64,000 nt of DNA from Aureimonas sp. Leaf324 (lineage in GTDB: Bacteria; Pseudomonadota; Alphaproteobacteria; Rhizobiales; Rhizobiaceae). Below the pieces are notes generated by a model. That model did no database searches. It was not told the DNA's origin and saw only the letters and a list, made by a program, of their open reading frames with translations. Each line of letters starts with the position of its first letter. The stretch's first letter is position 1. Shown here one piece after another: positions 27,431 to 36,742 of this stretch. The translations under genes were made by a program, and so were the position numbers. The stretch lies in the NCBI RefSeq assembly GCF_001423245.1, contig NZ_LMOH01000001.1:278563-342562 (forward strand), in the 5' to 3' direction.

Positions 27431-29338
27431 TCAGGCGGCAGAGGCCGGTCGTGCGGACTGCCAGGACGCGACGAGGGCCTGGAACCTCTCCGCCATGTCG
27501 GCAATCGCCGTCTCGTCGTCGATCTCGCCCTTCAGCCAGCGGCGTGCGGCGTCGCCGAAGATCGTGCGCCCAACGGCGAATCCCTTGACCATCGGCGCAT
27601 CGGCCACCGCTCTGAAGGCTTCGAACAGTTCGGCCTCCGGCGCGTCGAGGCCGAGGAGCACGATCCCGCGGCAGTACGGATCGTTCTGCGCGATCGCTTC
27701 CTCGATTTGCTTCCAGGCGGCCGCGTTGCGTTGCGGCTCGAGCTTCCACCAGTCCGGCCTGATGCCGAGATCGTAAAGGCGGCGAACGACGCTCGCCACC
27801 GTATCGTCTTCGAGGGGTCCGTGCTTGCCGGCGATGATCTCCACCAGGAACTCGCGGCCGACCGTGCGGGCCGCGTCGGCGAGGCGCAGAAGCTCGCGCT
27901 CCTGGCGCCGCTTGAGTTCCGGAGCATCGTCCGGATGGTAGAAGCAAAGGCACTTCACGACCTGGTTGACCGGCCACTCCTGCAGATGGCTGCCGAGGTC
28001 CGGCATCTGGTCGAAATCGAGCGGCCGCGAGCCGGGCTCTTCCACCGGCCGACCGATCCAGAAGCCCTTGGCATTCGCCTTGTAGAGCGCCTTCTGCCCA
28101 TAGGTGCCGTCGAGCAGCATGCCGAAGCCCGGCCGGCCGCCGGCCACGCGCGAGGCCGCCTCCACCGTCAGGACCTTGAAGTCGTCGATGCGCTCGCGCG
28201 GCGCGCCCGCCGCATCGGCCATCTCCTCCAGCTGCATGCGGTGGTCGCAGGCCAGCGCGACGAGCTGGTCCGGGGCGGGGCGACGCGTGGTCGCCCAGTG
28301 GATGTGGTTGAGATCTTCGTCCTTGCGCAGGCGACGCTTGATCGTGTCCTTCGCGAGGAAGGCATCGAGTTCGGCGATCGTCGGATATTCCGGCGAACAG
28401 AGGAGGCGCGAGACGGCGAACGCGCCGCAGGCATTGGCCATCGTCGCGCATTCCGCGTGGCTCTTGTCGCGCAGCCACCCCGCCAGGAGGCCGGACATGA
28501 ACGCGTCGCCGGCGCCCAGCACGTTAAAGACCTCGATCGGAAAGCCGCGGCCGGCGATCCCGTCGTCGAGGCTCTCGACCGGTCCGTCGAAGATGATGCA
28601 GCCCATCGCGCCGCGCTTCAGCACGAGCGTGGCATCCGATACGGCGCGGATGGCCTGGAGCGCACCCAACGGATCGCCGACACCGCCCGCGATCATCATT
28701 TCCTCCTCCGTGCCGACCACGAGGTCGCAATCGGGAAGGATCGTCTGGAGCTTCTTTGACACCGCGTCCGAGGCAACATAGCGCTCGAACCCGGCGGCGT
28801 GTCCGCCGAGACCCCAGAGGTTCGGCCGGTAATCGACGTCGAAGACGACCTTCGCGCCGTTCGCCTTGGCCAGACGGATCGCCTTGCGTTGCGCCGCCTC
28901 GGTGTTGGGCTTGGAAAAATGCGTTCCGGTGACCACGATCGACGCCGTGGAAGCGATCAGCTCCTCGCTGACATCGCCTTCGTCGAGCGCCATGTCGGCG
29001 CAGTCCGACCGGTAGAAGATCATGGGCGAGACGCCTTCGTCCTCGACCGCGAGGAGCACCAGCGCCGTGAGCCGATCCGGGTCGACCGTCACGCCTTTCG
29101 TTTCGACGCCCTCGCGCGCCAGCTGCTCGCGGACGAAGCCGCCCATCTGCTCGGCGCCGACGCGGGTGAGAAGTGCCGACTTCAGCCCGAGCCGGGCCGT
29201 GCCGATCGCGATATTGGCCGGGCAGCCGCCCACGGACTTCGCGAAGGTCGCGATATCTTCGAGACGCGAGCCGATCTGCTGGCCGTAGAGGTCCACCGAA
29301 CAACGGCCGATGGTGACGACATCGAGCGATTTGGACAA
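27431..29338 (-). CDS. iolC: Bifunctional 5-dehydro-2-deoxygluconokinase with DUF2090 (aldolase-like) domain
   Basis: Phosphorylates 5-dehydro-2-deoxygluconate. The first about 330 of 635 residues are a PfkB/ribokinase-type kinase with VGGCPANIAIG near the N-terminus and the catalytic GAGDAF motif in VLGAGDAFMSG. The rest is a DUF2090 TIM-barrel domain from about 340 on (LVALACDHRMQLEEM onwards), a fusion common in proteobacteria. The fused domain is thought to take the role of the separate aldolase IolJ, cleaving the product to dihydroxyacetone phosphate and malonate semialdehyde; that part is family inference. A candidate RpiR operator lies 114 bases upstream of the start. Confidence 0.95.
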   Translation of the reverse strand: MSKSLDVVTIGRCSVDLYGQQIGSRLEDIATFAKSVGGCPANIAIGTARLGLKSALLTRVGAEQMGGFVREQLAREGVETKGVTVDPDRLTALVLLAVEDEGVSPMIFYRSDCADMALDEGDVSEELIASTASIVVTGTHFSKPNTEAAQRKAIRLAKANGAKVVFDVDYRPNLWGLGGHAAGFERYVASDAVSKKLQTILPDCDLVVGTEEEMMIAGGVGDPLGALQAIRAVSDATLVLKRGAMGCIIFDGPVESLDDGIAGRGFPIEVFNVLGAGDAFMSGLLAGWLRDKSHAECATMANACGAFAVSRLLCSPEYPTIAELDAFLAKDTIKRRLRKDEDLNHIHWATTRRPAPDQLVALACDHRMQLEEMADAAGAPRERIDDFKVLTVEAASRVAGGRPGFGMLLDGTYGQKALYKANAKGFWIGRPVEEPGSRPLDFDQMPDLGSHLQEWPVNQVVKCLCFYHPDDAPELKRRQERELLRLADAARTVGREFLVEIIAGKHGPLEDDTVASVVRRLYDLGIRPDWWKLEPQRNAAAWKQIEEAIAQNDPYCRGIVLLGLDAPEAELFEAFRAVADAPMVKGFAVGRTIFGDAARRWLKGEIDDETAIADMAERFQALVASWQSARPASAA

Positions 29339-29451
29339 AGTCCCTCCTTGCCGAGAAGCGGCCTTATGGGAAATCGGCTGGCATCGCCGACGATTGCTCG
29401 TGCGTTACAGCCCGCCAAACTTGAAGCACGAAATCCATTTTGTGTCCATTT

Positions 29452-29465
29452 GGAATTATTGTTCC
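29452..29465. promoter_or_regulatory. Candidate IolR operator upstream of iolC
   Basis: GGAA at 29452-29455 and TTCC at 29462-29465 are separated by six bases, the exact GGAA-N6-TTCC palindrome described for the RpiR-type IolR of Sinorhizobium meliloti. It overlaps the 3' end of the regulator gene and lies 114 bases before the iolC start. Confidence 0.65.
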
Positions 29466-30358
29466 GTATCAGGTGCGAGGTCGCTGTCGAGGGGGCCGCT
29501 CGTAGCCCCGTTCCGCCGACGGTCCGCGACACCCAGCGCCAGCGTCATGGCGAGCGCCATGCTGGCTGACAGCGACCGAAACCCCTGGAAATCGGTTTCG
29601 ACCACCTCGAACCAGATCCGCGACTCGGAGGCGAGGGGACTGAACGGCGAATCCGTGATGACCACCAACGGCACGCCGGCCTCCGCCAGGTCGTCTGTAT
29701 GAGCGATCGTGGCCGGCGAGTAGGGCGTAAAGGAGATCGCCAGCGCCGCGTCGCGTGGCGTCGCGAAGGAGATCGTCTCGGCATCCGTCCCCAGGGCCGA
29801 GCCGATGAGGATGTTGCGGATGCCGAGCTTGCCGAGGGCGTAGCTGAGGTACGACGTGATGGGGAACGAGCGCCGCTGCGCGACGAGGTAGATCGTCTCC
29901 GCATCCGCCAGGAGCCGTGTCGCCTGCTCGACACGCTGGATGTCGATCCGTCCATGGAGCTGGCCGATCGACTGCGTCGCGCTCTTGCACAGGCCGTCGA
30001 GCAACGCCGCCGCCTTCGACGCGGTGCCCCCGGTTGAGCGCAGCGACATCATGCGCTCGTCGTAGTTCGAGACCTGACTGAGCAGCCGCTCGCGAAAGAC
30101 CGCCTGAAGGTCCGTGAATCCGGTGAACCCGAGCGCCTGTCCGAACCGGATCAGCGCCGAGGGCTGAACGCCGGCATCTTCCGCGATCTTGGCGACGGTT
30201 CCGAGGGCGACATCGTCGGGATGGGCCAGGGCGTAGGCCGCCACCTGTTGCAGCCGGCGCGGCAGCTTGAGCGATCCGCTGGCCAGCCGGTCGCGCAGTT
30301 CGGCGAAATTTGCCGGGCTGGTCAGTGCGGTGGGTTCGGTCTCGATCGAGCGGGGCAT
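29456..30358 (-). CDS. RpiR-family regulator of inositol genes (IolR-like)
   Basis: Transcription factor of 300 residues. It has an N-terminal RpiR helix-turn-helix (about 20-95, with AKIAEDAGVQPSALIRFGQALGF) and a C-terminal SIS sugar-phosphate domain (about 130-270, with TDSPFSPLAS). By position and family it is the counterpart of rhizobial IolR, which represses iol genes and is relieved by an inositol catabolite. It is divergent from iolD and 117 bases upstream of iolC, with palindromic candidate operators on both sides. The effector cannot be told from sequence. Confidence 0.88.
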   Translation of the reverse strand: MPRSIETEPTALTSPANFAELRDRLASGSLKLPRRLQQVAAYALAHPDDVALGTVAKIAEDAGVQPSALIRFGQALGFTGFTDLQAVFRERLLSQVSNYDERMMSLRSTGGTASKAAALLDGLCKSATQSIGQLHGRIDIQRVEQATRLLADAETIYLVAQRRSFPITSYLSYALGKLGIRNILIGSALGTDAETISFATPRDAALAISFTPYSPATIAHTDDLAEAGVPLVVITDSPFSPLASESRIWFEVVETDFQGFRSLSASMALAMTLALGVADRRRNGATSGPLDSDLAPDTEQ

Positions 30359-30677
30359 TCAGGTGGCCTTTCCTGATCCTGAACGCGTGCGGCCGCCAGG
30401 GGAGTGTGCCACACTACGCCATGGTGGGCGCGTTGACACAACCCGGCTGCGCGGAATACGTATTCTTGAACACGCAGCCATGGCCCATAAATTCTATTTC
30501 TGACGCGTTGTTTTTGGCTACCCGTCAAGGGGGTGGCACGCGTCCGAGCGTAGCGACCGGGGTTGCAGGAAGACATCGAAAGGCCTCCTTCGGGAGCGGA
30601 TCGAAGCGTCCCCGACATTGGGGGATGCCTTGGATCTCATTCTTTGATGACCGGGGCAGCGTGGGAGGACGCGAGAG
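30359..30677. other. Divergent regulator-iolD promoter region
   Basis: No gene is seen in this 319-base stretch between two divergent starts. It holds the promoter and palindrome at 30433-30466. Downstream lies a probable iolD leader containing a GC-rich imperfect hairpin near 30573-30600, and a ribosome site GGGAGG about ten bases before ATG 30678. Confidence 0.55.
30433..30466 (+). promoter_or_regulatory. Candidate iolD promoter overlapped by an IolR-type palindrome
   Basis: A perfect -35 box TTGACA at 30433-30438 is followed 14 bases later by GGAATACGTATTCT at 30453-30466. The core GAATACGTATTC is a perfect 12-base palindrome, and the whole matches GGAA-N6-TTCC except for the last base. 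A -10 at the normal 17-18 base spacing would fall inside the palindrome, so bound regulator would block polymerase. Confidence 0.55.
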
Positions 30678-32531
30678 ATGACGGCGAAGACGATCCGACT
30701 GACGACCTCCCAAGCCCTCGTGCGCTTCATGATGGCTCAGAAGACGGTCATCGACGGCGAGGTGCTGCCGATCTTCGCCGGGTGCTGGGCGATCTTCGGC
30801 CACGGCAACGTCGCGGGCATGGGCGAGGCCCTACAGGCGGTCAAGGACGACTTCCCGACCTACCGCGCCCACAACGAGCAGGGCATGGCCCATGCGGCGA
30901 TCGCCTTCGCCAAGGCGAGTTTCCGCCGCCGTTTCATGGCCTGCACGACCTCGATCGGCCCGGGTGCGCTCAATCTCGTGACGGCTGCGGGCGTCGCCCA
31001 TGTCAATCGACTGCCGGTGCTTTTCCTGCCGGGCGACGTGTTCGCGAGCCGACTGCCGGACCCCGTCCTCCAGCAGATCGAGGATTTCGGCGACGGCAGC
31101 GTGTCGGCATCCGACTGCTTCCGGCCGGTCTCGCGCTATTTCGACCGCATCCAGCGTCCCGAGCAGCTGATTCCCGCGCTCCAGCGCACGATGCAGGTGT
31201 TGACCGACCCCGTCGATTGCGGCCCCGTCACGTTGTCGCTGTGTCAGGACGTCCAGGCGGAAGCCTACGACTTCCCCGAGGCGCTGTTCGCCGAGAAGGT
31301 CTGGTCGCCGCGTCGGCCCCGTCCGGACGAGGATGAGCTCGCTCATGCCGTGGCGCTGCTGCGCGCGGCGAAGAAGCCGATGATCATCGCCGGCGGCGGC
31401 GTTCTGTATTCCGAGGCGACGGACGAGCTGGCCGCCTTCGCCGAGCGGCATGGCATTCCGATCGCGGTGACGCAGGCCGGGAAGTCGGCGATCAACGAGC
31501 GGAGCGATCTGTCTCTCGGATCGGTCGGCGTCACCGGCACGAGCGCCGCCAATGCCTTCGCGGCGGATTCCGATGTCGTGCTGGCGGTCGGCACGCGGCT
31601 GCAGGATTTCACCACCGGCTCGTGGGCGCTCTTCCGCGCCGAAGACCTGAAGATCGTCGGCCTCAACGTCGCGACCTACGATGCGGTGAAGCATGGCGGC
31701 ATCCCGCTGGTCGCCGATGCGAAGGTCGGCCTGTCCGAGCTCTCGCGCGAGCTGGGCGACTGGCGCGCCGCGGGACAGGAAGCGCGCGCCGCCGAAGAGC
31801 GCGCCAGGTGGTTCGATGCGGCTGGCAAGGCGCTGGCGGCGTCCAAGGCCGAACTTCCGTCGGATGCCCAGGTGATCGGCGCCGTCGCGCGGGCGCGCGG
31901 TACGGACGATACGATCGTCCTGTGCGCGGCCGGTGGTCTGCCGGGCGAACTGCACAAGCTCTGGGCGCCGACGAAGCCGGGCGGCTACCATATGGAATAC
32001 GGCTTCTCGTGCATGGGATACGAGATTGCCGGCGGTCTCGGCGCGAAGATGGCGCGGCCCGACAAGGACGTCGTCGTGATGGTGGGCGACGGCTCATACA
32101 TGATGATGAACTCGGAACTTGCGACCTCGGTGATGCTCGGCCAGAAGCTCACCGTCGTGCTTCTCGATAACCGCGGCTACGGTTGCATCAACCGCCTGCA
32201 GATGGCCTGCGGCGGCGCGAACTTCAACAATCTCCTGCAGGACTGCCGGCAAGAGGTTGTCCCAAATATCGATTTCGTGGCGCATGCTCGGGCGATGGGG
32301 GCCGAGGCCGAGAAGGTCGCTTCGATCGCCGATCTCGAGGCGGCTCTGGAGCGCACGAAGACGAACACGCGCACGACGGTGATCGTGGTGGACACACATC
32401 CGCTGATCACCACGGAGGCCGGGGGGCACTGGTGGGACGTCGCCGTGCCCGAAACCTCCGAGCGGTCCGAGGTGTCCGACGCCCGCGCGCGCTACGAGGA
32501 GAAGCGCGCGTTCCAGCGCGCTCTCAACTGA
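30678..32531 (+). CDS. iolD: 3D-(3,5/4)-trihydroxycyclohexane-1,2-dione acylhydrolase
   Basis: Thiamine-diphosphate enzyme that opens the ring of the diketo-inositol to 5-deoxyglucuronic acid. The 617-residue protein has the three-domain acetolactate-synthase layout. The catalytic Glu67 is in HNEQGMAH, a central Rossmann-like domain follows, and the ThDP-binding GDGSYMMMN with the later NRGYGC segment is in the last third. It is transcribed away from the regulator and the other iol genes, so the pathway is split into two divergent units under what look like the same operators. Confidence 0.96.
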   Translation: MTAKTIRLTTSQALVRFMMAQKTVIDGEVLPIFAGCWAIFGHGNVAGMGEALQAVKDDFPTYRAHNEQGMAHAAIAFAKASFRRRFMACTTSIGPGALNLVTAAGVAHVNRLPVLFLPGDVFASRLPDPVLQQIEDFGDGSVSASDCFRPVSRYFDRIQRPEQLIPALQRTMQVLTDPVDCGPVTLSLCQDVQAEAYDFPEALFAEKVWSPRRPRPDEDELAHAVALLRAAKKPMIIAGGGVLYSEATDELAAFAERHGIPIAVTQAGKSAINERSDLSLGSVGVTGTSAANAFAADSDVVLAVGTRLQDFTTGSWALFRAEDLKIVGLNVATYDAVKHGGIPLVADAKVGLSELSRELGDWRAAGQEARAAEERARWFDAAGKALAASKAELPSDAQVIGAVARARGTDDTIVLCAAGGLPGELHKLWAPTKPGGYHMEYGFSCMGYEIAGGLGAKMARPDKDVVVMVGDGSYMMMNSELATSVMLGQKLTVVLLDNRGYGCINRLQMACGGANFNNLLQDCRQEVVPNIDFVAHARAMGAEAEKVASIADLEAALERTKTNTRTTVIVVDTHPLITTEAGGHWWDVAVPETSERSEVSDARARYEEKRAFQRALN

Positions 32532-32588
32532 CGAGCGCAAGGCGCCGCGCGGTGTGATCCCCACACGGGAGAGCGCGCTGCTACACCC

Positions 32589-33836
32589 TCAGCGATCGAG
32601 CGCCATATCGGCTCGCGGATCGAGGGCGACGGATGCCGGAGTCTGCATCCGTTCGAGCGGCACCGGCTGAAATTCCGGACGCTGGCTGGTGGGATCGGCC
32701 GAGCGAAGGAAGAGGCGCAGGAGCGTCGAGACGAGCAGCGTCAGGTGCGCGCCGCCGGTTGCGATGAAGATGCCGCCGGGACCATAGCTTTCGATCAGCC
32801 AGGCAGCCAGCAGCGGGCCGCCCATCGTTCCGAACCCGTAGAGAACCAGAAGCCCGCCCGAAATCTTCACGAAGTCGCTGGGGTCTGCGATGTCGTTGGC
32901 GTGGGCGACGGCGAGCGAGTAGGTTGGATAGATAACGCCGCCGATGACGACGGCGATCGCAAAGAGGCTGTATGCCCCGCCCGACCAGAGCGTCAGCGCC
33001 GAGAGCGCGGTGCCGACGCCGATCGCGCCCGACAGGGCCAGCACGTAGCGGCGGTCCATCCGGTCCGACAGGCGTCCGAGCGGCACCTGGAACACCGCGC
33101 CGCCGGCCATCGTGGCGACCAGCAGGGTCGAGATCTCGGCGGTCGAAAGGCCGATGTCCTGGCCCAGCACCGGCGCCATGTTCACCCAGGCGCCGGAGAG
33201 GATGCCGGAGATGAAGACGCCGGCGACTGCGGCCGGAGAGCTGCGGTAGAGGCTGCGAAGGTCGAGCCGCACCTGGGTCAGCGGCTTCGGGCTCGGCGCC
33301 CGCGACAGGGCGTTCGGGATGACCGCGAGCGCGAAGAAGATCGCACACAGCATGAAGACGGCCGGCAGGGCGGGATCGGCCAGAGGCATGGCGAACTGCC
33401 CGGCCATCATCGCGACCATCGAAACCACCATGTAGATCGAGAAGACGCGCCCGCGCGTCTCGTTGGTGACGCGCTCGTTGAGCCAGCTTTCGATGACCAT
33501 GTAGGAGCCGGCGAGCGCGAAGCCTGCGACGCCGCGCACCGCGATCCACGCCACCGGCTGGATCGCCATCCCATGCAGCAGGATCGCGATCGCGAGCAGC
33601 GAGGCGAGGGCGGAGAAGGTTCGAACATGGCCGGCCGAGCGAACGATCGCCGGCATGGCGACGCAGCCCAGCGTGAAGCCGATCGCGTAGCTCGTGCCCA
33701 TCAGGCCGATCTCGTAGGGGCTCCAGCCTTCCAGCGCTGCGCGCACGGGGAGGAGGATGCCCTGAAGGCCCGCTCCGACCATCAGAAAGAAGGTCGACAG
33801 AAGCAGCGATACGATCGGCAGGAGGTTGTTGCGCAT
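32589..33836 (-). CDS. MFS transporter (YcaD-like)
   Basis: Predicted inner-membrane transporter of 415 residues with 12 membrane segments. The start MRNNLLPIVSLLLSTFFLM, the loop between segments 2 and 3 and the second-half motif PLGRLSDRMDRR are typical of the major facilitator superfamily, closest in feel to the YcaD group. ATG 33836 is chosen because GGAAAG precedes it and the family N-terminus begins there; ATG 33890 would add 18 polar residues. It is convergent with iolD and next to a GMC oxidoreductase gene on the other strand. The substrate is unknown; a link to inositol is only positional. Confidence 0.85.
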   Translation of the reverse strand: MRNNLLPIVSLLLSTFFLMVGAGLQGILLPVRAALEGWSPYEIGLMGTSYAIGFTLGCVAMPAIVRSAGHVRTFSALASLLAIAILLHGMAIQPVAWIAVRGVAGFALAGSYMVIESWLNERVTNETRGRVFSIYMVVSMVAMMAGQFAMPLADPALPAVFMLCAIFFALAVIPNALSRAPSPKPLTQVRLDLRSLYRSSPAAVAGVFISGILSGAWVNMAPVLGQDIGLSTAEISTLLVATMAGGAVFQVPLGRLSDRMDRRYVLALSGAIGVGTALSALTLWSGGAYSLFAIAVVIGGVIYPTYSLAVAHANDIADPSDFVKISGGLLVLYGFGTMGGPLLAAWLIESYGPGGIFIATGGAHLTLLVSTLLRLFLRSADPTSQRPEFQPVPLERMQTPASVALDPRADMALDR

Positions 33837-34110
33837 CGAACTTTCCGCGTGAGGCGGCGGACCGTTGTCCGGCTTCACGCGCTCATACAAGCGGGATTTG
33901 AAGGTTTTGTGCCCGAGACGAAGGTCCGGCGAAAAACTACGCTGCGTGATCCGCCGCGTCGCCAGCCGAAGCGCAACCCGGCCGGGTTGCAGGGCTGGCT
34001 CGGCGGGGCCAAACTACCGGCTGAGCCGGGCAGCCCGACGTTGGGCCAAGCGCCATACGATCCCACGATGAACGGCTCGGAGGCGCGCCCGTGCGCCGGA
34101 GTGACCGACG

Positions 34111-35730
34111 ATGAAGACCCCATCCGGCGACGCGCGACTGGACCTCGGCCGCTACAGCCACATCGTGGTCGGTGCGGGGTCGGCCGGCTGCGTCCTCGCC
34201 AACCGGCTGAGCGCCGATCCGACGAACACCGTGCTTCTGCTCGAAGCCGGTGGCTCCGACCGCTACCACTGGATCCATATCCCGGTCGGCTACCTCCACT
34301 GCATGGGCAACCCCCGCACCGACTGGGGCTATGCGACGGAGGAGGAGGCGGGACTGAACGGGCGCAAGCTCGCCTATCCCCGCGGCCGCGTCATGGGCGG
34401 CTGCTCGTCCATCAACGGCATGATCTACATGCGGGGCCAAGCCGCCGACTACGACGGCTGGCGCCAGCTCGGCAATGTCGGCTGGGGCTGGGACGACGTC
34501 CTGCCGCTGTTTCGCCGCTCGGAGAACCACCACGCGCTGGACGGTCCGTTCCACAGCCAGGCCGGCGAATTGCGCGTCGAGAAGCAGCGTCTGTCCTGGC
34601 CGATCCTCGACGCGATCCGCGAGGCCGCCGAAGAGATCGGCGTGCCGCAGATCGACGATTTCAACGCCGGCGACAATCTCGGCTCATCCTATTTCGAAGT
34701 AACGCAGAAGGCGGGCCTGCGCTTCAATGCCGTGCGCGCCTTCCTTGGGCCTATCCGCCACCGGAAGAACCTTCGCGTCCTGACGAAGGCGCAGGCCGAG
34801 CGCATCCGCATTGAGGAGGGGCGGGCCGTCGGCCTCGACCTGTGGCTGGACGGTCGACCCGCCACGGCGCACGGCGACGTGGTGCTTTCCGCCGGAGCGA
34901 TCGGCACGCCGCAGCTTCTGCAACTGTCCGGCATCGGCCCGGGCGATCTCCTGCGCCGGCACGGGATCGAGGTGGTGCTCGACCGACCAGGGGTCGGCGC
35001 CAACCTGCAGGACCATCTCCAGATCCGCACCGCCTTCCGCATCGAGGGCGCCCGCACCCTGAACGAATGGCAGGCGACGCTCTTCGGCAAGGCGCAGATC
35101 GGGTTGCAATATGCGTTGAAGCGCTCTGGGCCGATGGCGATGGCGCCGAGCCAGCTCGGCATCTTCATGAAGTCCGATCCGCGGTTCGAGACCGCCAACA
35201 TCGAATTTCACGTCCAGCCGCTGTCCCTCGACCGCTTCGGCGAGCCGCTGCATTCGTTTCCAGCGATCACCGTCTCAGTGTGCAACCTTCGCCCGGAGTC
35301 GCGCGGGCACGTTCGCATCACGAGCGCCGACCCGAGCGCCCACCCGGCGATCGCGCCGAACTACCTGTCGACGGCAGGCGATCGCGAGGTCGCGGCCGCC
35401 TCGATCCGCGCCGCGCGCCGCCTGATGGCGACGAAGCGCCTCGCCCGTCACCGGCCGGAGGAGTTCAAGCCGGGGGCCCATCTCCAGACCGACGAGGAAC
35501 TGGCGCAGGCCGCCGGCGACATCGCCACGACGATCTTCCACCCCGTCGGCACGGCCCGCATGGGCGTCGATGCCGAGGCCGTGGTCGATCCGCAGTTGCG
35601 TTTGCGTGGCATCGACGGCCTGCGCGTCGCCGACTGCTCGATCATGCCGACCATCATCTCCGGCAACACCCACGCGCCGGCCGTGATGATCGCCGAAAAG
35701 GCCGCCGAGATGATGCGCACGGCGCGCTGA
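34111..35730 (+). CDS. GMC-family FAD-dependent oxidoreductase
   Basis: Oxidises an alcohol group of an unknown substrate with FAD (glucose-methanol-choline family; choline and alcohol dehydrogenases are relatives). The 539-residue protein has the N-terminal FAD motif GAGSAG near residue 21, YPRGRVMGGCSSINGM, and the catalytic C-terminal pair around HPVGTARMG and NTHAPAVM. No signal peptide is visible. It ends 28 bases from the convergent PfkB kinase gene. Annotation as choline dehydrogenase would be over-precise; a sugar or polyol substrate fits the neighbours equally well. Confidence 0.88.
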   Translation: MKTPSGDARLDLGRYSHIVVGAGSAGCVLANRLSADPTNTVLLLEAGGSDRYHWIHIPVGYLHCMGNPRTDWGYATEEEAGLNGRKLAYPRGRVMGGCSSINGMIYMRGQAADYDGWRQLGNVGWGWDDVLPLFRRSENHHALDGPFHSQAGELRVEKQRLSWPILDAIREAAEEIGVPQIDDFNAGDNLGSSYFEVTQKAGLRFNAVRAFLGPIRHRKNLRVLTKAQAERIRIEEGRAVGLDLWLDGRPATAHGDVVLSAGAIGTPQLLQLSGIGPGDLLRRHGIEVVLDRPGVGANLQDHLQIRTAFRIEGARTLNEWQATLFGKAQIGLQYALKRSGPMAMAPSQLGIFMKSDPRFETANIEFHVQPLSLDRFGEPLHSFPAITVSVCNLRPESRGHVRITSADPSAHPAIAPNYLSTAGDREVAAASIRAARRLMATKRLARHRPEEFKPGAHLQTDEELAQAAGDIATTIFHPVGTARMGVDAEAVVDPQLRLRGIDGLRVADCSIMPTIISGNTHAPAVMIAEKAAEMMRTAR

Positions 35731-35757
35731 GGGCGGGGCGGATCGTTCTCTGGCGCG

Positions 35758-36702
35758 TCAGTTCCGACGCGCCGTTTCGTTCATGAAGGCCAGTGTGTCG
35801 TCGAACGAGCGGATGCCGGCATCAGACCCGAGGCCGGTCGCGACGAGGGCCGCGGAGGCCTGCGCGAAGGCGAGGCCGGTGGGGACGTCCATCTTGTGAT
35901 GAAGCGCGGTGATGAACCCTGCGTCGAAGGCATCGCCGCAGCCGGTCGTGTCGACGACGTCGATCGCGTAGGCCGGCTGGTGAACCGTCTCGCCCGATGC
36001 CGAGACGAAGCAAGCCCCTTCGCCGCCAAGCGTGAACACGCACTGCCGCACGCCTCGGTCGAGGAAGAAGGCGGCGGCATCCCGCACCTCCGTCGCGCCG
36101 GAGATTTCGCGGGCTTCCTCGATCGAGGGCATGAAGTAATCGATATGCGGCAGAAGTGGCTCGATCAGCCCGAGCGTCTGGGGCCCGGCGCCAAGCAAGT
36201 CGAACGTCACGGTGCGACCGCGCCGCTTGGCCTCGGCCAGTAGCCGGCGGCTCGGCTCGCCGTCGAGCTTGGCCAGAAGCCCGGTGCCCCCCAGATGGAC
36301 GATCGGCGGCGCCAGAACAGCGTCGAGCGCGGCGTCCGCAACCTCGAAATGGTCCGATGCGCCGCGCGCGTGCAGCGCCGGGCGGCTCCCGTCGCGGCGG
36401 ATGTTCAGGATCGTCGCCGACGTCGGGACGCCGGACAACTGCTGCATCGCGGCCGTGTCGACGCCAAAACGCCGCAGCGTCGCCAGCACGAAGTCGGCCT
36501 TCTCGTCATCCCCTACCGCACCCACCGCCAGGCAGTTGAGGCCGAGCTTGGCGAGGTCGACGACGGTCCCTCCCGCGGTGCCGGCGACCGTCAGCCGGAT
36601 CTCGTCGATGAAGTCCACCTGACCACCGGGCGGGATCGCGTCGACCGGACGCCCGAGAACGTCGAGGATGTAGAGACCGATCACGGAGACGTCGTGCGAC
36701 AT
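35758..36702 (-). CDS. PfkB-family carbohydrate kinase
   Basis: ATP-dependent sugar or polyol kinase of 314 residues in the ribokinase family. The first PfkB signature lies near AGTAGGTVVDLAKLG, and the second, with the catalytic Asp, is DTTGCGDAFDAGF at about 250-262. ATG 36702 (MSHDVSVIGLYILD) is chosen over an upstream ATG because the fold starts there. It is the last gene of the minus-strand unit permease-binding protein-ATPase-permease-kinase, 40 bases after the permease, so it very likely phosphorylates what the ABC importer brings in. The sugar is not known. Confidence 0.9.
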   Translation of the reverse strand: MSHDVSVIGLYILDVLGRPVDAIPPGGQVDFIDEIRLTVAGTAGGTVVDLAKLGLNCLAVGAVGDDEKADFVLATLRRFGVDTAAMQQLSGVPTSATILNIRRDGSRPALHARGASDHFEVADAALDAVLAPPIVHLGGTGLLAKLDGEPSRRLLAEAKRRGRTVTFDLLGAGPQTLGLIEPLLPHIDYFMPSIEEAREISGATEVRDAAAFFLDRGVRQCVFTLGGEGACFVSASGETVHQPAYAIDVVDTTGCGDAFDAGFITALHHKMDVPTGLAFAQASAALVATGLGSDAGIRSFDDTLAFMNETARRN

Positions 36703-36742
36703 GACGGAGCCTTGAGAGAAGGACGGAAGATGGCGGGGCATT

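Noticed and set aside
34111-35730. Calling the GMC oxidoreductase choline dehydrogenase (betA)
   Set aside because: The family is clear but there is no betaine-aldehyde dehydrogenase or choline transporter nearby, and the neighbours point to sugar or polyol metabolism.
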